NCBI GenBank assembly: GCA_947458525.1
Contig: CANHAG010000034.1
Coordinates: 1 to 8,603 of the forward strand
DNA from: Rhodospirillaceae bacterium
Lineage (GTDB): Bacteria; Pseudomonadota; Alphaproteobacteria; Rickettsiales; UBA3002
Reading direction: 5' to 3'
DNA length: 8,603 bases
In this document: positions 1 through 5,912 of the stretch, one piece after another
Position numbering within the stretch: the first letter of the stretch is position 1
How the letters are laid out: each line of letters starts with the position of its first letter
The notes under the pieces: model-generated
The model's input: only the letters and a program-made list of their open reading frames with translations
Databases searched by the model: none
What the model was told of the DNA's origin: nothing
Made by a program: the position numbers and the translations under genes

Positions 1-312
1 GAGCAGGTCATTGGATGTCTCCAGTGCTGGAAGCGCATTTAGGATTTCCGTCTCTTTATCATTAAAATTGTTTACGTTATTGAGTAAATTTTGTATGATG
101 GTACTCTTGGATTTTTCGGCTTCATTTTGCGCTTCGTTGCAAAATTTAACTAAATATTCTCTAATAAAGTTAGTATCAATTGACACGAGATATTCAGGGA
201 ATTTTAAATTTTCTCTTAATTCCTTCTGAATTGATTCTTTTCTGTTATTCAACTCTGAAATTTTTTGTGAATGAAAATTTTTGGTTAAATCTTCTGAATA
301 CATCGGTGACAT
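1..312 (-). CDS. Unrecognised AT-rich gene, 5' part only (runs off the window)
   Basis: The minus strand is open from ATG at 312 to the window edge: 104 codons with no stop, beginning MSPMYSEDLTKNFHS. An AGGAGG Shine-Dalgarno (317-322) lies 4 nt before this ATG; a second in-frame ATG at 303 would be 13 nt away and is less likely. The visible protein is rich in Asn, Lys, Glu and Ile, has no signal peptide or membrane segment, and looks mostly helical with coiled-coil-like charged stretches. I recognise no family. Base content is striking: 63 G/C in 240 bases (61-300), about 26%, against well over 50% in most neighbouring genes, and codons are mostly A/T-ending. This suggests recent horizontal transfer or the edge of a mobile or accessory segment. 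The remainder lies to the left of the window, so length and function stay unknown. Confidence 0.7.
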   Translation of the reverse strand, partial: MSPMYSEDLTKNFHSQKISELNNRKESIQKELRENLKFPEYLVSIDTNFIREYLVKFCNEAQNEAEKSKSTIIQNLLNNVNNFNDKETEILNALPALETSNDLL

Positions 313-316
313 AAAT

Positions 317-322
317 CCTCCT
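317..322 (-). promoter_or_regulatory. Strong Shine-Dalgarno for the minus-strand gene at 312
   Basis: The minus strand reads AGGAGG, then ATTT, then ATG (310-312). This is a full match to the anti-Shine-Dalgarno core. It is the main evidence that the AT-rich stretch is a real coding region, and it fixes the start codon. Confidence 0.7.
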
Positions 323-333
323 GCTTGTTACAT

Positions 334-363
334 GTGATTCGGAAGACCTGCCCCCCGAATCAC
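334..363. repeat. Perfect 9-bp inverted repeat, 12-nt loop
   Basis: GTGATTCGG (334-342) and CCGAATCAC (355-363) are exact reverse complements around a 12-base loop. It lies in the 169-bp region between the divergent starts at 312 and 482. There is no T-run on either side, so it is not a typical intrinsic terminator. On the minus strand it would fall in the leader of the AT-rich gene, a few bases before its Shine-Dalgarno. It could be an operator or an mRNA hairpin. Confidence 0.6.
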
Positions 364-392
364 TCCCGAATATAAAATGGCTTCATGTCATT

Positions 393-419
393 TTGATGAC
401 GATTGCGTGACGTTATGAT
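393..419 (+). promoter_or_regulatory. Possible promoter for the glycosyltransferase gene
   Basis: TATGAT (414-419) matches the -10 consensus at five of six positions. TTGATG (393-398) matches the -35 at four of six, but the spacer is short at 15 bp. Transcription would start near 426, giving a leader of roughly 56 nt before ATG 482 and ruling out the TTG at 425 as a start. Prediction only. Confidence 0.3.
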
Positions 420-427
420 GACAATTG
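394..427. repeat. 12-bp direct repeat, 22 bp apart, in the 5' region of the glycosyltransferase gene
   Basis: TGATGACGATTG (394-405) and TGATGACAATTG (416-427) agree at 11 of 12 bases and are offset by 22 bp, about two turns of the helix. A small palindrome, GTCAT-TTTG-ATGAC (387-400), overlaps the first copy. The repeats overlap the proposed promoter, so they are a candidate binding site for a dimeric regulator. Confidence 0.45.
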
Positions 428-481
428 CCCCGTGGGCGGTTATTGCTCTTTGTCATGAGAGTTATTACTGCTGAAAAGAAC

Positions 482-1405
482 ATGCAACGCCCTATCCTCA
501 TCATCAAACATGGCGCGCTGGGGGATATGGTGCTGGCGACCGCTGCGTTTGCGGCCATTCGCGCGCATCACCCGGGCGCAACCATCACCCTGCTTACCAC
601 CAGGCCCTATGCGGCGTTCTTCGCTGCGTGCCCTTATGTTGATGAAATCTGGGTGGATGCAAAACCCAAACCCTATAATCTGCCCGGCATTTTTGCGCTT
701 TACCGGCTGCTCAACCGCAAACGGTGGGAAATGGTCTATGACCTGCAAACCTCCCGCCGATCGAGCGCGTATTGGTGGCTTTTTCGCCGCCCGCGCCCCG
801 CTTTCAGCGGGGTGGCGCGCTATGCCTCGCACCGCTACCGTGACCCGGATCGTCATAGTCTGCACGCGCTGGAACATGACCGCCGCCAGCTGGCCGTGGC
901 GGGAATCACCAGTGCCAGCTGGCCGGATCTGAGCTGGATGCAGGCGGATATTCAGGAATTTCACCTGCCTCCCTGCTACGCGCTGCTGGTGCCGGGCGGT
1001 GCTGCACACCGGCCGGAAAAACGCTGGCCAGCGGCGTATTTTTCTACACTCGCCAAAGCGCTGGGCGACCGGGGTCTGGTGCCGGTATTGATCGGGGGAA
1101 CGGCCGAAGAGTATATTTTAACGGAAATTCAGCAATCTTGTGAAAAGATAATAAATTTATCAGGAAGAACAAGCATTCAACAGCTTTCCATGTTAGCAAA
1201 AGGCGCGCTTCTGTCTGTGGGTAACGATACGGGTCCCATGCATGTGATTGCCGCTTCCGGCTGCCCGAGTCTGGTGCTTTTTTCCGCCGCGTCTGACCCG
1301 GCGCGCTCCGCCCCGCAAGGGGAACATGTGAAGATTCTGCGGCGGGAGAAGCTCGCGGATCTCTCCCCCGAAGAGGTGCTGGAAAAAGCCCTCAGCTTAG
1401 TGTAA
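482..1405 (+). CDS. Glycosyltransferase family 9 protein (ADP-heptose:LPS heptosyltransferase type)
   Basis: A 307-residue GT-B enzyme of family GT9. These transfer a sugar, classically ADP-heptose, to lipopolysaccharide core or another acceptor at the cytoplasmic face of the inner membrane. The N-terminal nucleotide-fold start is IKHGALGDMVLATAAF (residues 8-23) with the conserved GD at 14-15. The C-terminal half has VPGGAAHRPEKRWP (170-183), LIGGTAEE (203-210) and the family signature GNDTGPMH (247-254). ATG 482 is preferred because its product starts right at the typical MQRPILIIKHG edge; the earlier TTG 425 and ATG 455 add 19 or 10 residues with no homologous look and no clear ribosome site, although the site before 482 is itself weak. 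The exact donor and acceptor cannot be told, so no waa symbol is given. Codons around 1110-1205 are unusually AT-rich. The BLUF gene follows 34 bp downstream and may share the transcript. Confidence 0.88.
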   Translation: MQRPILIIKHGALGDMVLATAAFAAIRAHHPGATITLLTTRPYAAFFAACPYVDEIWVDAKPKPYNLPGIFALYRLLNRKRWEMVYDLQTSRRSSAYWWLFRRPRPAFSGVARYASHRYRDPDRHSLHALEHDRRQLAVAGITSASWPDLSWMQADIQEFHLPPCYALLVPGGAAHRPEKRWPAAYFSTLAKALGDRGLVPVLIGGTAEEYILTEIQQSCEKIINLSGRTSIQQLSMLAKGALLSVGNDTGPMHVIAASGCPSLVLFSAASDPARSAPQGEHVKILRREKLADLSPEEVLEKALSLV

Positions 1406-1439
1406 GTTGCCAGCCTTGTGATGTAACGGTGAGGCCACC

Positions 1440-1868
1440 ATGATCCGGCTTATCTACGTCAGTCAGGCGCGGCGCGACCTTACGGAAAGCGATCTGCAGG
1501 CGATTCTGGCTACGTCCCGCCGGACGAATCAGGCGCTCGGCATCACCGGCATTCTCACCTATCACCCGCACGGGTTCATGCAGTGCCTTGAAGGCGAGCG
1601 CGAGGCAGTAGAAAAAATCTATGCCCGTATTTTATGCGATTCGCGCCATACCGAGGTTAAAACGCTGACCTATGACACTATTGATAAACGCCTCTTCCCC
1701 CTCTGGGCGATGGCATATGTGGGGCTGGATGACGTGACAAGCCGCGAAATTCTACGCAGACACAGGCTTGGCGGCGCGGCGGTGCCGCATTATGTCAGCC
1801 CTGAGGAAGTGCTCGAAATCGTGCAGGAATTTTCTGAAAATGTCACACGGCTTGTGGAACTGTGGTAG
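1440..1868 (+). CDS. Stand-alone BLUF-domain blue-light receptor
   Basis: A 142-residue protein that is almost entirely one BLUF domain (residues 1 to about 95) plus a short helical C-terminal cap, the layout of short PixD/YcgF-type BLUF proteins. BLUF domains bind FAD and respond to blue light through a hydrogen-bond switch. The key residues are all visible: Tyr6 in LIYVS, Asn30 in RRTNQALGITG, Gln48 in FMQCLEG, and Trp89 and Met91 in FPLWAMAY. It should therefore be photoactive. No output domain (EAL, GGDEF, HTH) is fused, so it must act on a partner protein, which the window does not reveal. A GAGG ribosome site (1431-1434) lies 5 nt before the ATG. It follows the glycosyltransferase by 34 bp and converges with serA, 27 bp away. 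Family assignment is firm; the partner and regulated process are unknown. Confidence 0.92.
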   Translation: MIRLIYVSQARRDLTESDLQAILATSRRTNQALGITGILTYHPHGFMQCLEGEREAVEKIYARILCDSRHTEVKTLTYDTIDKRLFPLWAMAYVGLDDVTSREILRRHRLGGAAVPHYVSPEEVLEIVQEFSENVTRLVELW

Positions 1869-1895
1869 TCACATGAGGTGCGGGATATCACAGCA

Positions 1896-3470
1896 CTAAA
1901 AGGCGAGCAGATACACTTCCTTGACGCTGGGCAGTGCGCGTATCTTTTCAAGCAGTGCGGGCGAGATATCCTGATCTACTTCGATCAGCGCCACCGCGTC
2001 AGACGCCTCCTTATTGCGCCCGAGATGGAAATTGGCGATGTTGATTTTTGCATCCCCAAGTAAATGCCCAAGATTGCCGATCAGCCCTGGTTTATCCTCA
2101 TTATTTACATACAGCATCCGGTTGCCGATGCCCGCTTCCAGGGGCACTTCCCCCACCGCCACGAGGCGCGGCTTATCGCCAAACAAAGTGCCGCTGACGG
2201 AAAACGATCCCTTATCCGACACGACCGTTACCCGCATCAGGGTTTTGTAATGCGCCGTGCGCTCGTGGCGCACTTCCGACACATCGATATTACGCTCTTT
2301 CGCCACCACCGGGGCATTCACCATATTCACCCCTTCCATCATGGGGGTGAGCAAACCGTCAAGCGCGGCGGCGGTCAGCGGTTTGGTGTTCAGCTCGGTC
2401 ACCTTGCCCTCAAATTCAATCATCACTTTGCTGATGCCTGCCTTCACCATCTGTCCCGCAAACCCGCCAAGGCGCGCGGCAAGGGTAAGGTAGGGCTTGA
2501 GCCGTGCCGCATCTTCCGCCGAAACTGACGGCATGTTAAGCGCGTTCATCACCGTGCCCACGGTGAGGTATTCCGCCATCTGTTCGGCCACCTGAATCGC
2601 CACATTTTCCTGCGCCTCCGAGGTGGAAGCACCCAGATGCGGCGTGGCCACCACCTGCTCCATGCCAAAGAGGGGGTTGCTCGTTGCGGGTTCTTCCTCA
2701 AACACATCCAGCGCCGCGCCTGCCACATGGCCGGATTCAATCGCCGCCTTCAGATCCGCTTCCACGATCAGCCCGCCGCGCGCGCAGTTAATAATCCGCA
2801 CGCCTTTTTTGCATCTGGCCAGCGTATCCTTATTGAGCAGATGGCGCGTAGTGTCCGTCATGGGCGTATGGAGTGAGATAAAATCCGCACGCGGCAGAAG
2901 CTGCTCCAGCTCCACTTTTTCCACATTGATCGCGGCTGCACGCTCCGCCGAAAGGAAGGGGTCATAGGCAATCACTTTCATTTTCAGCCCCTGTGCGCGG
3001 TCGGCCACAATGCTGCCGATATTGCCGCAGCCAATCAGCCCCAGCGTCTTTCCCGCAAGCTCCACGCCCATGAATTTATTTTTCTCCCACTTGCCCGCAT
3101 GGGTGGAGGCGCTCGCCGCCGGAATCTGCCGTGCAAGTGACATCATGAGTGCCAGTGCGTGTTCGGCGGTGGTAATCGAATTGCCAAAGGGTGTGTTCAT
3201 CACCACAATACCGCGTGCGGTGGCGGCCTTCACATCCACATTATCCACGCCAATACCGGCGCGTCCCACCACTTTCAGCTTCGTTGCTGCTGCCAGTACT
3301 TTGGCATTCACTTTCGTGGCGGAACGAATCGCCAGCCCGTCATACTGGCCGATAATCTTAAGCAGTTCCTCTTCGGTAAGGCCGGTTTTGACCTCTACCT
3401 CGACCCCGTGATTCTTGAAAATCTGGATGGCCTGCGGGCTAAGTTTATCAGCAATCAGTACACTCGGCAT
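1896..3470 (-). CDS. serA: D-3-phosphoglycerate dehydrogenase, long three-domain form
   Basis: SerA (524 residues, usual for the long form) oxidises 3-phosphoglycerate to 3-phosphohydroxypyruvate with NAD+, the first step of serine synthesis in the cytoplasm. The N-terminal part holds the substrate and nucleotide domains: RAGIGVDNVD (70-79), the Rossmann motif GCGNIG (147-152) and the catalytic set Arg231 (NCARGG), Glu260 (DVFEEEP) and His278 (TPHLGAST). An intervening regulatory domain covers about 315-450. A C-terminal ACT domain (NNEDKPGLIGNLG, 456-468, through ALIEVDQ near 500) is the usual site for serine feedback or other effector binding. Start at 3470 gives the conserved MPSVLIADKLSP and has GAGG 5 nt upstream; the longer frame to 3587 adds 39 residues of non-homologous sequence. 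It stands alone here without serC. A minus-strand TATAAG (3573-3578) is a possible -10, with no good -35. Confidence 0.97.
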   Translation of the reverse strand: MPSVLIADKLSPQAIQIFKNHGVEVEVKTGLTEEELLKIIGQYDGLAIRSATKVNAKVLAAATKLKVVGRAGIGVDNVDVKAATARGIVVMNTPFGNSITTAEHALALMMSLARQIPAASASTHAGKWEKNKFMGVELAGKTLGLIGCGNIGSIVADRAQGLKMKVIAYDPFLSAERAAAINVEKVELEQLLPRADFISLHTPMTDTTRHLLNKDTLARCKKGVRIINCARGGLIVEADLKAAIESGHVAGAALDVFEEEPATSNPLFGMEQVVATPHLGASTSEAQENVAIQVAEQMAEYLTVGTVMNALNMPSVSAEDAARLKPYLTLAARLGGFAGQMVKAGISKVMIEFEGKVTELNTKPLTAAALDGLLTPMMEGVNMVNAPVVAKERNIDVSEVRHERTAHYKTLMRVTVVSDKGSFSVSGTLFGDKPRLVAVGEVPLEAGIGNRMLYVNNEDKPGLIGNLGHLLGDAKINIANFHLGRNKEASDAVALIEVDQDISPALLEKIRALPSVKEVYLLAF

Positions 3471-3619
3471 GGGCGCCTCGACGCTAGGTTGGGGGTTGGT
3501 AGATATGTCGGGGCATTCAGATAGCAGACGCCCGGCAAATGGCAACAGGATTGGGCGGAACATGAAGCAGACCTTATACTGTTGCAAAAAAACACAGGTC
3601 GGATGCCATACTGTTAAAA

Positions 3620-3635
3620 ATTACACAAACGTAAC
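3620..3635 (+). repeat. 16-bp direct repeat, copy 1 (upstream of the outer-membrane protein gene)
   Basis: ATTACACAAACGTAAC occurs here and again, identically, at 4491-4506. It has partial dyad character (TTAC-N6-GTAA). This copy starts 101 bp before the outer-membrane protein ATG, just upstream of the proposed -35. A chance 16-bp exact repeat in 8.6 kb is expected about once in 100 windows of random sequence. Confidence 0.75.
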
Positions 3636-3645
3636 ATTTTGTAAT

Positions 3646-3673
3646 TCGACAAATATAAATCAGGTAGATTAAT
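3646..3673 (+). promoter_or_regulatory. Likely promoter of the outer-membrane protein gene
   Basis: TCGACA (3646-3651, five of six to TTGACA), a 16-bp spacer, then ATTAAT (3668-3673, four of six to TATAAT). The start would be near 3680, giving a leader of about 40 nt. Immediately upstream, TTAC (3621), GTAA (3631) and GTAA (3641) recur every 10 bp, an arrangement that would suit an OmpR-family activator touching RNA polymerase. Inferred from sequence only. Confidence 0.45.
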
Positions 3674-3720
3674 GCTGATGTGCCGCATGGCGTGATTCAC
3701 AAACATTTGGAGATAAACCA

Positions 3721-4392
3721 ATGAAATTAGCCTCTCACTACGCACTCAGATTGCTCGCTGTTACCTGCCTCGTGCCACTGGCATCCACCGCATGGGCGGA
3801 TGATGGCGGCAAATGGTACGGAAAACTCTATGGCGGTTACTCCATGCTTGGCGATACGTCCTTTGATCAGGAAGGCGTGGCAGCGGCCGGCGCTACGGGC
3901 GACACCGATTCGGATGGCGGATTTCTCGCTGGCGGTGCTGTAGGTTATAATTTCACCAATAATATCGCAGCGGAGCTTGCGTGGGACTATATCACAAATG
4001 ACACCACCGCGACATTTTCGGATGGTACCAGATCCACCGATGGGGATTTTTCATCGAGCATTTTCTTCCTGAACGGGTTTTATAAATTCGATCCGGTCAG
4101 TAATACAAAAATCCGCCCCTATCTCGGAGCGGGTATTGGTTACGTAGAAGAAATTGACATGGATCTCAAAACCGGTCCGTCTGAAACTTCCTACAGCAGT
4201 GATGGTGATTTTGCCTACCAGATCATGGCCGGCGCATCCTATCCGATTACCGACCGGTTCGATTTCAATACCGACATTCGCTATGTGCGCGTCGATAGCG
4301 TGGATCTCGAAAGAGAAGGTGGCGCGGGCAAGCTGAAAAGCGTTGACTATGATCCCGTCATTCTGACGCTTGGTGCAAGCTACAAGTTTTAA
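3721..4392 (+). CDS. Small outer-membrane beta-barrel protein (OmpA-like/opacity porin superfamily)
   Basis: A 223-residue exported protein. Residues 1-26 form a classical signal peptide: positive start (MKLASHYALR), hydrophobic core, and an AWA cleavage site before DDGG. The mature part, about 197 residues, begins WYGKLYGGYSMLG, typical of the first strand of eight-stranded barrels, and continues as alternating strands joined by Gly/Asp/Ser/Thr-rich loops, for example at about 50-65 and 95-110. Later strands are IRPYLGAGIGYVEE and FDFNTDIRYVRVDSVDL, and the protein ends LGASYKF with the aromatic C-terminal residue that BAM-dependent barrels carry. It is shorter than general trimeric porins and lacks a C-terminal peptidoglycan-binding OmpA domain. 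GGAG (3709-3712) sits 8 nt before the ATG. It is monocistronic: own promoter and a strong terminator at 4453-4487. Specific function (adhesion, structure, small channel) is unknown. Confidence 0.87.
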   Translation: MKLASHYALRLLAVTCLVPLASTAWADDGGKWYGKLYGGYSMLGDTSFDQEGVAAAGATGDTDSDGGFLAGGAVGYNFTNNIAAELAWDYITNDTTATFSDGTRSTDGDFSSSIFFLNGFYKFDPVSNTKIRPYLGAGIGYVEEIDMDLKTGPSETSYSSDGDFAYQIMAGASYPITDRFDFNTDIRYVRVDSVDLEREGGAGKLKSVDYDPVILTLGASYKF

Positions 4393-4452
4393 CGCATACA
4401 AGGTTCTAGAGGAATAAGTTCAAGATACTTTCCTTTTTCTGAGTGAAGATTG

Positions 4453-4487
4453 ATGCCGGGCGGCTCTCAGCTACCCGGCATTTTTTT
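4453..4487 (+). terminator. Intrinsic terminator after the outer-membrane protein gene
   Basis: ATGCCGGG (4453-4460) pairs perfectly with CCCGGCAT (4474-4481). After one C/A mismatch the loop can extend the stem by four more pairs (GGCT/AGCT, one G-T wobble) around a CTC tip. Seven T residues (4481-4487) follow. This is a textbook Rho-independent terminator and separates the barrel gene from the transporter operon. Confidence 0.9.
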
Positions 4488-4490
4488 ATT

Positions 4491-4506
4491 ATTACACAAA
4501 CGTAAC
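4491..4506 (+). repeat. 16-bp direct repeat, copy 2 (upstream of the transporter gene)
   Basis: Identical to 3620-3635 (ATTACACAAACGTAAC); flanking bases differ on both sides. It begins 105 bp before the transporter ATG, nearly the same distance as copy 1 from its gene, and just after the terminator. That matched placement favours a shared regulatory site. Confidence 0.75.
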
Positions 4507-4520
4507 GCGCCGGAAACTAT

Positions 4521-4543
4521 CCCGGTAAGGTGAAGCCCGGTAA
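4521..4543 (+). repeat. Short direct repeat CCCGGTAA, twice
   Basis: CCCGGTAA occurs at 4521-4528 and 4536-4543, offset by 15 bp, and both copies contain GTAA as does the end of the 16-bp repeat at 4502-4505. It may be part of the transporter operon's control region, or chance in a short GC-rich stretch. Confidence 0.35.
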
Positions 4544-4595
4544 CGTCCATAGAACAAAAGCCCTTTTCAATTCTTCTTGAAGCGAGCCGTGTTTT

Positions 4596-5912
4596 ATGTC
4601 TGCTGTCCATTCTCATTCCCGGCTGCAGTTGCTGTGCTACAGCGTGCTTGCTTTCCCACTGATGTTTGTCGGCCTGCCGCTTTATGTGTTCGCTCCGGAA
4701 TTTTACGCGGCCGAATTTGGCGTGTCGCTTGTGACGCTTGGGTTTGTCATGCTGGGGCTGAGGGGGGTGGATGCGCTGCAGGATCTGCTGGTGGGCAGTC
4801 TCAGTGATCATTTTCACCGGCACCGCCGAAAGGTAATGGCCGTGGGCATGGTTGCGCTGGCGAGTGGATTCTGGATGGTGTTTCATCCTTCGCAGCAACA
4901 TACGCTGCTCTTTTTTGCACTTGGCATGCTCGTCAGCGCGCTCGGTTTCAGCATCCTCAGTATTAACCTGCAGGCGCTGGGCGCGTTGTGGAATGCAAAT
5001 ATCCATGAGCGCACGCGCATCACCAGCTGGCGCGAAGCATTTGGGCTGCTTGGCCTGCTGGCAGCTGCCGTCGCCCCAAGCCTGCTTGGCTACACTGCGG
5101 ATGCGCCGCGCGCGTTTCACCTGCTGACCTTGCTTTATGTGCCACTGCTGGTGATAAGCGGCCTCATCTTTTTCCGCTGGATGGGACGTGTGACTTTCAC
5201 CCCGCCCGAAAAAAAGCAGAAGAAAAAACATTTTTCCCGTCTTTATCAGCGCTGGAATCTTCAGTTTTTCGGCATCTATACGCTGAATACACTGGCCAGT
5301 GCTGTGCCCGGCGTGCTGGTGATTTTCTTTATCACCGACCGGCTACAGGCCGCCGAACATACCGGCTTATTTCTGCTGCTTTATTTCTTAAGCGGTGCCT
5401 GCAGCATGCCGCTATGGCAATGGGTGGCCAGACGCATCGGTAAAAAACAGGCCTGGATGGCGAGCATGCTGCTTGCCGCCTCAGCATTTCTTGCCTGCGT
5501 TACACTTGCTGCGGGAGATACGGTGGCATTTGCGCTGCTATGTCTGGTGGCGGGCATGACGCTGGGTGCGGATCTGGCGCTTCCTCCCTCTATTCTCGCA
5601 GATCAGATCGACCGCGCGCGGGATCATGACGTGGCCTCTTATTATTTCTCAACCACCACGTTTCTTTCTAAAACCGCGCTGGCGCTTGCCACCGGTGTTG
5701 TTTTGCCGATACTCGGCGCGCTGGGCTATCAGCCAGGCACAGTGACCGATTATGGGGTGACGGTCTATTTAAGTTATGCCTATGCCGTCATTCCTGCCAT
5801 ACTCAAGGTCAGTGTTGCCTTGTGGCTATGGTATTTTATTAAGTCCATCATTAACTCAGGAGATAGATATGAAGTTCGCCGCAATGCTTGTCAGCATTCT
5901 CACCCTGCTTAG
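4596..5912 (+). CDS. MFS transporter of the GPH (glycoside-pentoside-hexuronide:cation symporter) type
   Basis: A 438-residue inner-membrane protein with about 12 hydrophobic segments in two halves joined by a basic cytoplasmic loop (EKKQKKK, 205-211). The GPH-like signature near helix 2 reads LGLRGVDALQDLLVGSLSD (53-71), with acidic residues at 59, 63 and 71, followed by a basic HRHRRK loop. The second signature is GADLALPPSILADQID (324-339). GPH proteins couple solute uptake to H+ or Na+, classically for sugars, but many bacterial members are uncharacterised, so the substrate cannot be named. The ATG at 4596 has only a weak ribosome site (GAAGCGAG region). The 3' end overlaps the lipoprotein gene by 44 bp in another frame, so its last 15 residues (RYEVRRNACQHSHPA) are encoded by shared bases. 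It is the first gene of a likely four-gene operon. Confidence 0.9.
   Translation: MSAVHSHSRLQLLCYSVLAFPLMFVGLPLYVFAPEFYAAEFGVSLVTLGFVMLGLRGVDALQDLLVGSLSDHFHRHRRKVMAVGMVALASGFWMVFHPSQQHTLLFFALGMLVSALGFSILSINLQALGALWNANIHERTRITSWREAFGLLGLLAAAVAPSLLGYTADAPRAFHLLTLLYVPLLVISGLIFFRWMGRVTFTPPEKKQKKKHFSRLYQRWNLQFFGIYTLNTLASAVPGVLVIFFITDRLQAAEHTGLFLLLYFLSGACSMPLWQWVARRIGKKQAWMASMLLAASAFLACVTLAAGDTVAFALLCLVAGMTLGADLALPPSILADQIDRARDHDVASYYFSTTTFLSKTALALATGVVLPILGALGYQPGTVTDYGVTVYLSYAYAVIPAILKVSVALWLWYFIKSIINSGDRYEVRRNACQHSHPA
5858..5863 (+). promoter_or_regulatory. Shine-Dalgarno inside the transporter gene, fixing the lipoprotein start
   Basis: AGGAGA lies 5 nt before ATG 5869 and within the transporter's coding sequence. 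It selects 5869 over the earlier in-frame start at 5776, and places the signal peptide and lipobox at the true N-terminus. Confidence 0.7.

Larger units (their letters stand above)
4393..4595. other. Intergenic region between outer-membrane protein and transporter genes
   Basis: No gene is supported in these 203 bases. In order it holds the intrinsic terminator (4453-4487), the second copy of the 16-bp repeat (4491-4506) and two CCCGGTAA repeats (4521-4543). No convincing -10/-35 pair was found for the transporter, though the terminator implies that a promoter must lie between about 4490 and 4590. Confidence 0.6.

Noticed and set aside
11..229. Plus-strand frame of 72 codons in the AT-rich edge
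   Set aside because: It is antisense to the longer stop-free minus-strand frame that has a perfect Shine-Dalgarno, and it has no ribosome site of its own.
425..481. TTG 425 or ATG 455 as start of the glycosyltransferase
   Set aside because: The extra 19 or 10 residues are not family-like, have no ribosome site, and overlap the proposed promoter and operator repeats; ATG 482 gives the typical N-terminus.
440..1009. 189-codon minus-strand frame
   Set aside because: Antisense shadow of the GT9 gene; Arg/His/Gly-rich composition and no recognisable motif.
2064..2528. 154-codon plus-strand frame inside serA, with other plus frames at 2014-3524
   Set aside because: All lie opposite a complete, well-conserved serA; His/Arg-rich low-complexity translations are typical of antisense frames in GC-rich genes.
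3471..3587. N-terminal extension of serA to ATG 3587
   Set aside because: Adds 39 residues absent from the family; ATG 3470 has a GAGG site and begins at the conserved edge.
4393..4595. SigmaE/ECF-type promoter before the transporter
   Set aside because: No TGATCC-type -35 with a matching -10 was found; GGAAAC at 4512-4517 has no partner at proper spacing.
4467..5231. 254-codon minus-strand frame
   Set aside because: Antisense to the transporter gene and through the terminator; Gln/His/Arg-rich with no domain.
5776..5868. Upstream start for the DUF3833 gene
   Set aside because: Would bury the signal peptide and lipobox 31 residues inside the protein; ATG 5869 has AGGAGA 5 nt upstream.
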